Source of the DNA: Armigeres subalbatus | Lineage: Eukaryota; Arthropoda; Insecta; Diptera; Culicidae | Direction: 5' to 3' | Length of the DNA stretch: 64,000 nt | Assembly (NCBI RefSeq): GCF_024139115.2 | Contig: NC_085140.1 | Span: 234,300,371 to 234,364,370, forward strand | Shown: in pieces, positions 1 to 10,879 of the stretch | How positions within the stretch are numbered: position 1 is the first letter of the stretch | Layout of the letters: every line of letters begins with the position of its first letter | Translations under genes and position numbers: made by a program | The notes under the pieces: model-generated | Database searches by the model: none | Told to the model about the DNA's origin: nothing | What the model saw: the letters and a program-made list of their open reading frames with translations, nothing else

Positions 1-255
1 TTCATTCAGTTATTTAGTTTACATCTAAACCTAAACAGATAACACTGAATCAATAATTTGTCGCCACAATACACGGTTCGAGGCCGCATCTCTCCATCCT
101 CGAATGCGCCCTATGCTCGCCAAGTCGTTTTGTACCTGGTAGTTTTAAGACGATTTAGGACCAAAAATCATTATTCTGGCCCTTATACTTATTTAATTTG
201 ATCGAACACCTAAAGGTGCAAGGTTAAAATATTTCACTCTTTCATTTACTTCCGA
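1..255. other. AT-rich sequence without recognisable feature
   Basis: I see no convincing gene, RNA or repeat here. The stretch ends where similarity to the RTE-type reverse transcriptase fragment begins near 266. Confidence 0.5.
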
Positions 256-265
256 AATATTATAG

Positions 266-783
266 CAAATTATGCTAGAACATGGTTTTCTGGCGAAACT
301 GATACGGCTGATTCGTGTAACGTTGGACGGATCAATATCAAGTTTAAAAGTTGCGGATGAAATATCGACGTCATTTCTTACCTTAGATGGGTTAAAGCAG
401 GGTGATGCACTCTCGAATCTCCTTTTTAATATAGCGCTCGAGGAGCGATTAGGAGAGCTGGTGTGCAAAGAAACGGTACCTTTATCACAAGATCGCATAT
501 GCTCCTGGGCTTTGTGGAGGATATCGATATTATCGGGATTGATCGCCTTGTGTCTTTTAAAAGGGAGACAACTATGATTGGACTCACGATCAGCACGAAG
601 CAGCAAAACGAAGTACATGGTCGCTGACAATCAATGTGGGTTCATTAGTGGTGGTGATAGTGAAATTGCGCTGGATGGTGGAAAATTAGAAATAGTAAAA
701 GAATTTGTGCATCTTGGAACATTAGTGACGTGCGATAATGGTGCTACCCGCGAGGTGAAAAAGCGCATTGCAGCTGTAAATAG
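266..783 (+). pseudogene. RTE-type reverse transcriptase fragment (partial duplicate of the downstream copy)
   Basis: This segment matches positions of about 1340-1875 closely at the DNA level. It encodes the stretch from the residues after RT motif A (LEHGF, KLIRLIR), through motif B (LDGLKQGDALSNLLFNIALE), into the region after the active site. Small deletions put the pieces in different frames: 272-577 carries motif B, and 578-783 carries FVHLGTLVTCDN. The FADD active-site region is scrambled (LWRISIL in place of FADDIDII). Both ends are broken and it stops at about 783, about 40 bases before the second copy begins. It is a dead fragment of the same subfamily as the 826-2376 copy, not a host gene. 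Confidence 0.8.
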
Positions 784-825
784 TACAAATACATATACAT
801 GTTTTTTTCGTAATACTATAGTAGA

Positions 826-2376
826 TTGGATGGACAATGCTGTGGACAAGCTGTGGAATCACCTACACTAGATGAGGTTAAAAAAGCTGTCAAAGAGCTG
901 AAAAACAATAAGGCTGCGGGGAAGGACCAGCTCCCGGCTGAACTTCTCAAACATGGCAGTGAGCAGCTTTATGAAGTTCTGCACCATATTATGTCGAAAA
1001 TATGGGAAGACGAGGAAATGCCTGCTAGCTGGTTGGACGGCCTCATTTGCCCTCTCTTTAAGAAAGGGCACAGACTGGAGTGCGCCAATTACCGAGGAAT
1101 AACCCTCCTTAATTCGGCGTACAAAATTATGTCCCGTATTCTGTTCAACAGATTGAGACCGCTTGAAGAGTCCTTCGTCGGCGAATACCAAGCAGGTTTT
1201 CGTGAGGGCCGATCAACGACGGATCAAATGTTTACCCTGAGACAAATCCTTGATAAATTCCGGGAGTACAACTTGCAGACACATCATCTGTTTATTGATT
1301 TCAAGGCGGCGTACGATTCAGTGAAACGGAATGAATTATGGCAAATTATGCTTGAACATGGTTTTCCGGCGAAACTGATACGGCTGATTCGTATAACGTT
1401 GGACGGATCGAAATCAAGTGTAAGGGTTGCGGATGAAATATCGACGTCATTTGTTACCTTAGATGGATTAAAGCAGGGTGATGCACTCTCGAACCTACTG
1501 TTCAATATAGCGCTCGAGGGAGCAATTAGGAGAGCTGGTGTGCAAAGAAGCGGTACCATTATCACAAAATCGCATATGCTCCTGGGATTTGCGGACGATA
1601 TCGATATTATCGGAATTGATCGCCGTGCCGTGGAAGAGGCTTTTGCGCCTTTTAAGAGGGAGACAGCGAGGATTGGACTCACGATCAATACCAGAAAAAC
1701 GAAGTACAAGGTCGCTGGCAATCAACGTGGGTTCATTAGTGGTGGTGGTAGCGAAATAGTGCTGGATGGTGAAAAATTTGAAGTGGTAGACGAATTTGTG
1801 TATCTTGGAACATTAGTGACGTGTGATAATGATGTTACCCGCGAGGTGAAAAGGCGTATTGCAGCTGCAAATAGGGCTTATTACGGACTTCGTAACCAGC
1901 TTAAGTCCCGTAGTCTGCAAACGAAAACAAAACTCGCGCTGTATACTACTCTGATTCTTCCGGTGGCTTTATACGGCCATGAGACATGGACGTTAAAGGA
2001 GGCTGATCGGAGAGCTCTCGGAGTATTTGAGCGTAAGGTGCTGCGGACAATACTCGGCGGTAAACAGGAGAACGGTATTTGGCGGCGCCGCATGAATCAC
2101 GAATTGTACCAGGTGTATAAAGGGCTGGATATTATTCAGCATATACAACACGGCAGACTACGGTGGGCTGGTCACGTTGTTCGTATGCCGGAAGAACGAC
2201 AAGCGAAGATAATATTTAGTAGAGAACCCGGAAGAGGCCGCAGGCTTCGTGGAAGGCCGCGTACACGATGGCTTTTTGCAGTTGAAGAGGACCTGAGGGC
2301 GCTCAATGTTCAGGGCGACTGGAAGCGATTGGCCCAGGATCGAGTCCAGTGGAGAAGGATACTCCATTCGGCGTAG
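826..2376 (+). CDS. 5'-truncated RTE-type non-LTR retrotransposon ORF (reverse transcriptase plus C-terminal domain)
   Basis: The 516-codon frame carries a complete RT domain: LKNNKAAGKDQLPAELLK near residue 25, YRGITLLN, FREGRSTTDQ, motif A FIDFKAAYDSV near residue 160, motif B LKQGDALSNLLFN, and the active site FADDIDII near residue 255. The C-terminal region typical of RTE and BovB follows: LYGHETWT, FERKVLRTI, GRLRWAGHVVRM and GRPRTRWL. The N-terminal AP endonuclease is absent, and full-length relatives run to about 1000 residues. The ATG at 826 is therefore only the first Met after a 5' truncation and not a native start. The frame is open and the catalytic residues are present. It differs markedly from the three near-identical RTE copies elsewhere in the window, so it represents a separate subfamily. 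Confidence 0.88.
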   Translation: MDGQCCGQAVESPTLDEVKKAVKELKNNKAAGKDQLPAELLKHGSEQLYEVLHHIMSKIWEDEEMPASWLDGLICPLFKKGHRLECANYRGITLLNSAYKIMSRILFNRLRPLEESFVGEYQAGFREGRSTTDQMFTLRQILDKFREYNLQTHHLFIDFKAAYDSVKRNELWQIMLEHGFPAKLIRLIRITLDGSKSSVRVADEISTSFVTLDGLKQGDALSNLLFNIALEGAIRRAGVQRSGTIITKSHMLLGFADDIDIIGIDRRAVEEAFAPFKRETARIGLTINTRKTKYKVAGNQRGFISGGGSEIVLDGEKFEVVDEFVYLGTLVTCDNDVTREVKRRIAAANRAYYGLRNQLKSRSLQTKTKLALYTTLILPVALYGHETWTLKEADRRALGVFERKVLRTILGGKQENGIWRRRMNHELYQVYKGLDIIQHIQHGRLRWAGHVVRMPEERQAKIIFSREPGRGRRLRGRPRTRWLFAVEEDLRALNVQGDWKRLAQDRVQWRRILHSA

Positions 2377-2425
2377 GTTCATCGAAGAGCTGTAGCCCAT
2401 CAAGTATCAAGTATCAAGTATAGTA
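2377..2425 (+). repeat. Short 3' tandem tail of the RTE copy
   Basis: After the stop codon comes about 20 bases of trailer and then about three copies of ATCAAGT. RTE-clade elements usually end in short tandem repeats and not in poly(A), so this is probably the 3' end of the element. Confidence 0.6.
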
Positions 2426-2540
2426 GATTATGAAATACAATAAAAAAACATTTCAAAAAAACTTTTTTTTTCTAACGTTGTATGTAATTATGAATTTAAA
2501 TTGTTGAATTTCTTATGTTTGTTTTTTGAAAATATTGTTT

Positions 2541-3012
2541 AATGTTATGCCGAGACATTGTTAAGTCAATAGCTTCGCAGTGTTGATTATAAACAGCCAT
2601 CATTTGGTTAAGAGGTCCAAATTTGGCCTATGTCGAAGTAACCGAGAAGGCGCTTGGTAAAGCCTAGCATATTATTAGCTTTGTGAATGATTGTGTTATA
2701 GTGATGAACAAGAGTTAGTTTTGAATCTAACATCACTCCTGAATCCCTAACTCTTTCACTTCTTTCTACGGTTTTATTTCCTAGTACAATTTGTGTATTT
2801 GGTGTTGTTCTTTTTCTGCTGAATGATATTATGTTGCATTTTTTTACATTTAGTTGCAATAGGCTTTTTCAGCACCATGTAAAAAAAACATCTGTATTTC
2901 ATTCTGGAATATGATAATGTCGCCCTCATTTTTTATTTCCATAAATAACTTTATGTTATCGGCATAAATTAAAAGCTTTATATTTTTGAGAATGAGGGAA
3001 ATGTCATCTTTA
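2541..3012 (-). pseudogene. Degenerate non-LTR retrotransposon 3' fragment (same family as 56953-59405)
   Basis: The minus strand encodes QLNVKKCNIISFSRKRTTP, then ERVRDSGVMLDSKLTL and YNTIIHKANNMLGFTKRLL. This is clearly the region after the RT active site, and it matches 57700-57500 of the element at 56953-59405. The sequence at 2541-2630 matches that element's extreme C-terminus, so roughly 250-300 bases in between are deleted (junction near 2630). The RT region upstream (toward 3012) is frameshifted and shows only decayed KLFMEI-like residues. It is a dead relic. Confidence 0.75.
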
Positions 3013-5948
3013 AACAGACATCTGAAAACTCTGGCCCACCCCTAAATGGTGGAAAGATTGAGGGCACTGAGATGAATTCCCTTAAACATGTGCACTTTAC
3101 AATCCAATCATATTCAGAAATAGGTGGTTGAAATTCAAAAGATTCCCTAAAACTTATTAGGGTATCCAGGATCCATAATACATGAAGGTTCAAAACAACT
3201 CGAAACATTTCGGGCTCAAGAATTCTCCTTGGAATCCTTCTACAAGCTCCCCTAAGAACTTCTAAATTCCTCCAGAAAAGTTATCCACAAATTCATCTGA
3301 AAATTGTTCGAAAATTCTTCTCATGTAATTGCAATTCCTCCTTATCTAGAAACCCCTCACTATTTTTTTTTACGAAGTTCATGAAGATTTCTTCTCTTCT
3401 CTCCAAGTTTTACTTCTAGACATTTCTTCGGCTATTCTTCCAAAAATAATCTCCGGAATTTTCTTCAGGAATGCATTCGAGAGTTCCTTCAAGAATACAT
3501 ACGGAATTTCTTCCCAAAATTCCGTCAAAAGTTTCTTCAGAAATTTATGACGAAAATCCTCCGATTTCGCTTCATAATTTCTTTTGTAAATCTAAGAGAA
3601 ATTCCTTTAGAAATTTTTCTCGGAACTTTTCCGGGCATTCCTCCAGGAACTCTTCCTTTATTTCCTCCGGGATAACTTCCAGGAAATTTTCCGGGCATAT
3701 CTCCATAAATTCAATTCCTCTAGGATTTCAATCTGGAATTCTTTACGCCATTACTTCAGAACATTCTTCAAAAATTCCTCTAGAAATTTCCTTAGGAATT
3801 TCTCCCGGAAAATATTTTCCTGGAAATTCTTACAGGTATTTTTCCGGGAATTGCTTCAGGTACTTCTCAAGGAATTTCTCCGAGATTTTTCCGGACTTTC
3901 CGGACTTCACTCGGAATTTACTCCAGAATTTCATTCGGAAATCAATTTGAGGGTTCCTCCAGGACATCTTCCAAGAGTTCTTACAGGAATTTCGTCAGAA
4001 CCCCAGGGAATTCATTCGGTAATTTCTTCAACTTTTTCAAGATTTCATCTGGGAATTTCTGCATGATTTCCTCCTGGTATTTTTCCGGGAATTCCTTCAG
4101 ATATTTCTCCGGAAATTCCTATTAGAACTGCTTCAAGAACTATTTCAGAACTTCCTTGTGGGAATTCCCCCGGAAGTGCTTGTGGTAGTTCCTCCGGGAG
4201 CTCCTCCAGAAGTTTTTCCAAGAGTTCCACCGGGAATCCCCCCAGGAACTTCAAAGGGAATTCCTGGAGGATATTTGGCAAACAATTCAGGGGAAATGGG
4301 ATTTCGGAAGTTTCTCTAGAAATTCAACCGGATATTCCTCTGAATATTCCTTCGGGAGTTCCCCCAGTAGCTCCTCCGGGAATTCATCCAGGCTTTCTTT
4401 CAGCAATTCATTTAGGCTTTCTTTAACAATTTATCTACAAATACCTCCAAAACTTCCTCGAAAAATTTCTCTGGGAGTTCCTCCGGGAGGTCCTTTAAGA
4501 ATTCTTTCAGGAGTTTCTCCTGGAATTCTTACGGAAGTTCATTTGGGAGTTCATCCAGGAGTTAATACGAGAGTTCATACAGGATTTCCTACGGAAATTC
4601 TTCCTGCAGTTCTTCAAGAAATTCCTCCAGAAGTTCCACCGGCAGCTCCTCCGAGAATTCCTTTGATAATTCTCCGGGAATTCCTCCAGAAATTCCTCCG
4701 GAAATTACTCTATAAGTTTTTTCTTAAAGGAACACCCGGTGAAACTCCCGGAGGAATTCTCGTAGAAACTGCTGGCGGATCTCCCGGAGGAATCTCCGAA
4801 GAAACTGCCAGAGGAGCTCCCGTAAGAACTCCCGAAGGAATTTCAGGAGGAAGGAAGTCCTAGAAGAATTCCTAGAGGATCTTCCAGAGAAACTATCGGA
4901 AGAATTTCGGGAGTTATTTCCAGATAAATTTCTGAAGGAAGCCTAAATGATTTCCTGAAAAAAGCGTGAATGATTTCCCGGAAGAGCTACAGGTGGAAAT
5001 CCCGGAGTAATTACCGGAGAAACTCCCTGATGTAATTCCCGGAGGAAATCTCGGAGGAATTCTCGATGAAACTTCCGGAAGAATGTCTGAAGAAACTCCT
5101 AGGAGAATTTTCAAAGGAACCACCGGAGAAACTGGCAATATTCTACCAGAAAAATCTTGGAGAATTCATCTGAGGAGCTCCCAGAGAAATTCTATATAAA
5201 TTCCTGAGGAAGTCTAAATGAATTCCAATTCTGGAGAAATTCCCGGAAGAGTTTTTAGAGGAACCCCCGTAGGAACTGCCGATAGAACTACCGGAATAAT
5301 TCTCGGAGATACTCCCGGAGGAATGAAGAAACTGCCGGTGGAACTCCTGGAATAATTCCTGGAGAAACTGGAATAATTCCCGGAGAAACTCCTGGACGAT
5401 CTCCCACTGGAAATCTTGAAGTTTCCACCGGAATTCTTTCAGGATTTCTTCGGGAATTAATCTAGGAATTCCTCCGAAAATTCCATTGTTGATTTCATTT
5501 CCGATATAATTTCTGTTTAAATTTTCGGTGGAATTCCTGAAGAAATTCTTTGAAATTTTCACAAGAAAATTTCACGGAAAATTTTTTGGAATTTGTACAA
5601 GAAACTCGAAGATTCTTCGCGAAATTCTCACGAATGTTCACTGGCAATTCTGCGGAATTTCCACGGAATATTCTTAGGAATTCCAAGGTGCAATTTTTCA
5701 GAAATTGTTATGAGAAACAGCACGAAATTATCTGAACAATTCAGTGCAGATCTTATAAAGGAATTCGTGAAGGATTTCTTGGAGTAAATAATGGTGGAGT
5801 TTTCGCACCAATTCCCGGCGAAATTTATGGTGGAATTCTCGAAGACATTGCCGAAGAAGTTGCTGGAGGCATTCCAAAAGAATCCCTGATAGAATTCCGG
5901 ATAGAATACCTGGAGCAGTTGACGAAGAAAATTCAGGAAGCTTGCATA

Positions 5949-7470
5949 TTGTTTTATCTTATTTTTATTATTTATTCAGACTAAGGCCGAAGTGGCCTGT
6001 GCGGTATATAAGAGTCTTCTCCATTCGGCTCGGTCCATGGCTACACGTCGCCAACCACGCAGTCTACGGAGGGTCCGCAAGTCATCTTCCACCTGATCGA
6101 TCCACCTTGCCCGCTGCGCACCTCGCCTTCTTGTGCCCGTCGGATCGTTGTCGAGAACCATTCTCACCGGGTTACTGTCCGACATTCTGGCTACGTGCCC
6201 GGCCCATCGCAGTCGTCCGATTTTCGCGGTGTGAACGATGGATGGTTCTCCCAACAGCTGATGCAATTCGTGGTTCATTCGCCTCCTCCACGTACCGTCC
6301 GCCATCTGCACCCCACCATAGATGGTACGCAGCACTTTCCTTTCGAAAACTCAAGTGCGCGTTGGTCCTCCACGAGCATCGTCCAGGTCTCGTGTCCGTA
6401 GAGGACTACCGGTCTAATTAGCGTTTTGTAGATTGTCAGTTTGGTACGGCGGCGAACTCTATTCGATCGGAGCGTCTTGCGGAGTCCAAAGTACGTACGA
6501 TTTCCAGCCACTATGCGTCTCCGAATTTCTCTGCTGGTGTCATTTTCGGCAGTCACCAGTGAGCCCAAGTACACAAATTCTTCTACCACCTCGATTTCGT
6601 CACCACCGATGCAAACTCGCGGTGGGTGGCTCACATTGACCTCTCTTGAGCCTCTGCCTATCATGTACTTCGTCTTCGACGTGTTGATGACTAGTCCGAT
6701 CCGCTTAGCTTCCCTCTTCAGTCTGATGTAGGCTTCCTCCATCTTCTCAAAGTTACGTGCCATAATATCTATGTCGTCGGCGAAACCAAATAGCTGGACG
6801 GACTTATTGAAAATTGTACCACTCGTGTTAATCCCTGCTCTTCGTATTATCCCTTCCAAAGCGATGTTGAATAGCAAACACGAAAGACCATCACCTTGCC
6901 GTAACCCTCTGCGGGTTTCGAAGGGACTCGAGAATGCCCCTGAAACTCGAACTACGCACATCACCCGATCCATCGTCGCTTTGATCAATCGTGTCAGTTT
7001 CTCCGGAAAACCGTGTTCGTGCATTAGCTGCCATAGCTGGTCCCGATCGATTGTATCATATGCGGCTTTGAAGTCGATGAATAGATGATGTGTGGGCACG
7101 TTGTATTCGCGGCATTTCTGCAGTACTTGGCGAATGGCGAACACCTGGTCCGTGGTGGAGCGTTCGCCCATAAAACCCGCCTGGTACTGCCCCACGAACT
7201 CCCTTGCAGTTGGTGCTAGTCGACGGCATAAAATTTGGGAGAGTACCTTGTAGGCGGCGTTCAGCAATGTGATTGCGCGGTAGTTGCTACAATCCAGCTT
7301 ATCGCCCTTTTTGTAGATGGGACACACGACACCTTCCATCCACTCCTGCGGCAAAACTTCCTCCTCCCAAATCTTGGTAATGACCCAGTGCAGCGCTCTA
7401 GCCAGTGCCTCACCACCGTGTTTAAATAGCTCTCCTGGTAGTTGGTCAACCCCAGGGGCTTGTTTTATCT
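5949..7470 (-). mobile_element. RTE-type retrotransposon copy B, 5'-truncated, with target-site duplications
   Basis: The element occupies 5960-7459 and is flanked by the 11-bp direct repeat TTGTTTTATCT at 5949-5959 and 7460-7470. Its 3' end, on the minus strand, is GCCTTAGTCTGAATAAATAA, an AATA-rich short tandem tail as in the other two young copies. The 5' end is cut in the middle of the RT coding region (at APGVDQLPGEL), the usual product of incomplete target-primed reverse transcription. It inserted into GAATTCC-rich element copy I. It is almost identical to copy C at 27634-30938, so both are recent. Confidence 0.9.
5976..7459 (-). pseudogene. RTE-type reverse transcriptase, truncated and frameshifted
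   Basis: Coding runs in one frame from 7459 to about 6352 and then in another to 5976. The first part holds APGVDQLPGEL, SNYRAITLLN, GERSTTDQVF, motif A FIDFKAAYDTID with its Asp intact, RQGDGLSCLLFN and FGFADDIDIMA. Compared with copy C, one C is missing near 6352. This turns ALGVFERKVLRTI into ALEFSKGK and ends the frame at 6275. The correct reading resumes as MLRTIYGGVQMADGTW and runs through LRWAGHVARM to TAQATSALV. There is no endonuclease domain. It is a dead copy, but only one indel from an open RT. Confidence 0.9.
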
Positions 7471-7745
7471 GCCTATCTTATAATAAATATTATTTCAGAG
7501 AGGGTTTGTTTAGAAATTCATATGTATTGTTCAAGTTTTCTAAAACTCATGGAAAAAAGCAGGATTTATATAATAATTCTTATAGTCGATTATTTAAAAA
7601 TATCTGATGAGCAATAAATCATGCATTTTTAAATTGTTGTTAAATAAACGCGCAACGCGAACGTTTTTGGAACTTTTTATAAAACTACGATTCAGAAGAC
7701 CTAAAATAGTTGCCCCCCTCTACTCGAATTCCTGGCTACGCCTAT

Positions 7746-8778
7746 GAATCAATGCATACAATGATGGAACTTCGACGGAACTTCTAACGGTACGGTAACG
7801 ATAACAAAAAGCGATAAACGAAAATTGTCTCCTGATGCATCACATACAGATGTCAGAAAACAGGAAAGAAACATCACACTTGGTGACGGAACTTAAAATT
7901 ACTTAACTAACAACTAGGTAAGTGAAGAATCCTGTCCTCAACACCTGAGTTATAACTTCCCCATCGGGGAGCCATATTACATATAAAGTTTTACAAACAT
8001 ACAAAATAAACAATTATCACAACAATCAACAAATTAAAAAAACTGACGTTCACTCTGTGTCCCGAGAGAAACGTCCAATGTGTTCCCTATTGCGAGATAT
8101 GACGATGTTTCCTTTCCATCAGTCCCGCAAAATACATTTTTATCGAGTTTTGTGCTCCCTTTCCAATTGCTGTTGTATGCATAGCTCTATTTGGTGTAGG
8201 ATTCTGATCCTATTTGGGCACCCTGAAATTTGTGCACCATCAATATAAAGTCTGTGTCTGGGAGTTTCTGTATTTATAATTTTTATTGCCTATCTTCACG
8301 CCCAAACACAGAACATGCAGGAATGGTACCACAATTCCATTCGAAACATTTGTCACTCACAAGTAAGATAAAATGAACCGTAACACGTTTTGGGTGCGGT
8401 CAAAATGGTGGCTCCGGTGGCGAATGAAGAGTTACTCGCGGTGGCTAATCCCTGGTATCAAACAAAGCTCCAGAGCCTTATGGAGTCCGCTCTCAAGGCA
8501 GCAATCATAGCGAACCCGAACATGTTCAGGCCAGCTACGCATAGATGCCTCGATGAGTGTAGTTTTCCCAATAGATGGTGCTACGTACAGAATTAGAAGG
8601 AGGTTGCATCCTCACTAAGTAATCAGATAGGCAGCAGTAAGACAGATATTACGAGTGTGCTTCATCGTGAATCAGGTGGCAGGGTGAGCATCCAAGTTAA
8701 TCTCACATATAGTGTGTCATAGCGAGCCTCATACGGGATGAGTGCTTGTTTGAGTGTGAACGAGCGAGTAAAGAAAGA
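7746..8778. other. Unassigned AT-rich sequence
   Basis: I find no domain or terminal repeat here. A 68-codon plus frame at 8390-8596 has no recognisable family, and I do not call it a gene. The segment ends at the 9-bp duplication of the foldback element. Confidence 0.4.
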
Positions 8779-9504
8779 ACTGCCTATTAGGGTGGCTCAA
8801 AAAACACTTTTTCAAATTCTTTTATGGGCCGCCCTCTTTTTCGGTTCTATTTGATGTCCTGATGCTCTGGACAAAATTTCAGCCAAATTGGTCAACGTTT
8901 GGGCAGTGCTAAACACGTTGGAAGTTTATATGGAAAAATGTATGCAGAAACATCCAAAAACAGTGATTTGCAGTTGGACGGCACAATTTACGATCAAGGA
9001 CCATGATACTCATTCAGTTCTTGTAAAATAAAATACAGAATGTTATGCTGAAAACCGCGAGAAGATTAGAGTTTATTACGCAAAGATATTAGCATTTTAC
9101 TGGAGTGTTGTAGGGGTGAATTTATTTCTTTTCAAAGGTAAAAGAAACGAAATTTGCTCAAACCCCATTGCAGAGAAATGCTAATAACTTAGCTGGGCAA
9201 ACTCGAATCTTCTCGCGGTCTTCTGCATAACATTCTGTATTAAATTCTCCAAGATCTGAATGAGTATCATAGTTCTTCATGGTAAGTTGTGTAGTCCAGC
9301 TGCAATTTACTGTTTTTGGATGTTTCTGCATACATTTTTCCATATAAACTTAAAACGAGTTTAGCACCGCCCAAACGTTGACCGATTTGGCTGAAATTTT
9401 GTTCAGAGCATCAGGGCATCAAATAGAACCGGATAAGAGGGCGGCCCATCAAAAAAATTGAACAAAGTTTTTCCCATACTAATTTGAGCCACCCTACTGC
9501 CTAT
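8779..9504. mobile_element. Long foldback MITE with AGGGTGGCTC termini and 9-bp duplication
   Basis: The element covers about 8788-9495. Its two arms, roughly 335 bp each, are inverted copies of one another and agree at most positions, for example ACAAAATTTCAGCCAAAT in the left arm and its complement in the right. A short loop lies near 9125-9165. The ends read AGGGTGGCTCAAA and its complement. The 9-bp repeat ACTGCCTAT lies immediately outside at 8779-8787 and 9496-9504. It has no coding capacity. A second, diverged member with the same ends and another 9-bp duplication is at 34318-35133. The 9-bp duplication would fit a Mutator-like or FB-like transposase, but that is inference. Confidence 0.85.
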
Positions 9505-9625
9505 AGAGTAGAGTGGGGCAAGAGTACGCACTTAGTTTTCAATCGAGCATGTGGCCATTATGAAGCAAGCTTCTGCATATCAAATCAGTGTGGATGATTC
9601 ATATACTCTTCCTTAATATATAATA

Positions 9626-9680
9626 ATTTCAATATTTTTTCCACTGGGTAACATCAGTGGAAAAAATATTGAAATTATTG
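9626..9680. repeat. Perfect hairpin
   Basis: AATAATTTCAATATTTTTTC at the left arm and its exact complement at the right flank a loop of about 8 bases (GGTAACAT), with stems of about 25 bp. It lies inside the TA-flanked TIR element. Confidence 0.8.
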
Positions 9681-9864
9681 AGATTCGTTTTAGTAGAACC
9701 CTTATTGCAAGACAAGTGAAAAACGCACTCTTACCCCACCGGTGGGGTAAAAGTGCGCATCGGGTGGGGTAAGAGTACGCATTTATCCAATCATGTTCTT
9801 TAAGTATATATTAACACAAATAAGAGTTAATAACATTTAATTGATGTTTAATGAGCATATATTA

Positions 9865-10190
9865 GGGAATGTTTAAAGATTACGTAACTCTTAAAGGGGG
9901 AGGGGATCCTAAAAATGTGCACTTTCATACGAAAAACCATTGTTTTTTTATATATACAAAAAACTACAGAGGTAAAAATATACATCAGGTTTCGCGTGGC
10001 GTATACAAAGGCATTTTCCTTAAAGAAAGTCCACCAATCACGTAACGTAAAATTTGGCTATTTCATCACCCCTCCCCCCCTATCTTACACTATTTGTATG
10101 AATCCTCTAAAAATTATCGTCACACATTTCGGATCGTCACACATTTCGCAACCCCTCCCAGCTAAACGTTGCGTAATTTATGAATGTTTC
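9865..10190. mobile_element. Possible nested MITE with ATTACGTAAC / GGAGGGG ends
   Basis: The left portion (GAATGTTTAAAGATTACGTA followed by a GGGGGAGGGG run) is the imperfect complement of the right portion (CCCCTCCC followed by GTTGCGTAATTTATGAATG). The match is partial and the borders are not exact. No coding frame is present. Confidence 0.45.
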
Positions 10191-10879
10191 TTTTGATTAA
10201 ATGAAATTATCATTTAGATGAATTTGTGTTTTCGTACTATGTTTAGATGTACAACAAGTCCTAATACAATTTCATTATTTCGCTTCAGTGCTTTGTTCGC
10301 TAAGTCCTTTCTAACACCGAATTACTTCAACTTATCCTAAAAACTTGTAATAATTTCAAATTCTGTCCCTTTTTTCTTAGTTGTGGATCTTTACGCTTTG
10401 GAAGAAGTCTTATTTCGGCCGGAGATACGGGTTTGACATCATAACTTGAAGATTCAAAAATTATTCAAGTAATGGTTTTGACTTCTTGGAAAACCAACCG
10501 GATTGGTGTTCTGTACCATAAAGTACTCTATACAATAGGTTATCGAAATGGTATAATGTTCACATGATTGAACGTATATATGGTAATGAAATACTAGTTG
10601 CGGAAATCCAATTATTTTTAGCAAAATGATCAAAAATGTATCTAACTCCATATCTCCCTTGTTGTTTATTCAAATCGTTTACAATTACACATGGTAATAG
10701 TTGGCCAGAATACCTGTCAAACTGATGCAGTGCTGCTAGTTTATCTTTTTTTATTACTTCAAAAAATCGAAAACGTACTCTTACCCCACGCGCACTCTTG
10801 CCCCACTCTACTCTACCCCAGAAGTAATGCTGGGAGGCAGTTCCTGATGGAAATTTTGGCGGAGAACAAGGTTTAATCG

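Larger units (their letters stand above)
3015..7745. repeat. Large GAATTCC/TCCGG-rich inverted repeat element, copy I (interrupted by an RTE insertion)
   Basis: From about 3240 to 4720 the sequence is built from variants of TTCCTCCGGGAATTC. From about 4730 to 5700 the dominant orientation flips to CCGGAGGAACTCC. The element is therefore a huge imperfect inverted repeat with its pivot near 4725. Non-repetitive head sequence at 3030-3190 and tail sequence at 7690-7745 (ending CCTGGCTACGCC) are shared with the copy at 47392-50872, which shows that this is one dispersed element and not a local simple repeat. The RTE copy at 5960-7459 sits inside it. Many frames are open by chance because the unit lacks stops, but none resembles a protein. 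Confidence 0.75.
9504..10815. mobile_element. TIR element with TA duplications (GAGTAGAGTGGGGCAAGAGT termini)
   Basis: The first 24 bases, from 9506 (GAGTAGAGTGGGGCAAGAGT...), match the complement of the sequence ending at 10813 with one mismatch. Both ends are bordered by TA, which suggests a Tc1/mariner-type non-autonomous element. Internal copies of the GTGGGGTAAGAGTACGC motif form a further palindrome at 9724-9780. There is no transposase-like frame in its 1.3 kb, and another small TIR element appears nested at 9865-10190. Its left end abuts the neighbouring foldback's target duplication. Confidence 0.7.

Noticed and set aside
2377..2425. Microsatellite of host origin
   Set aside because: It lies directly after the RTE stop codon and trailer, as expected for that element's own tandem tail.
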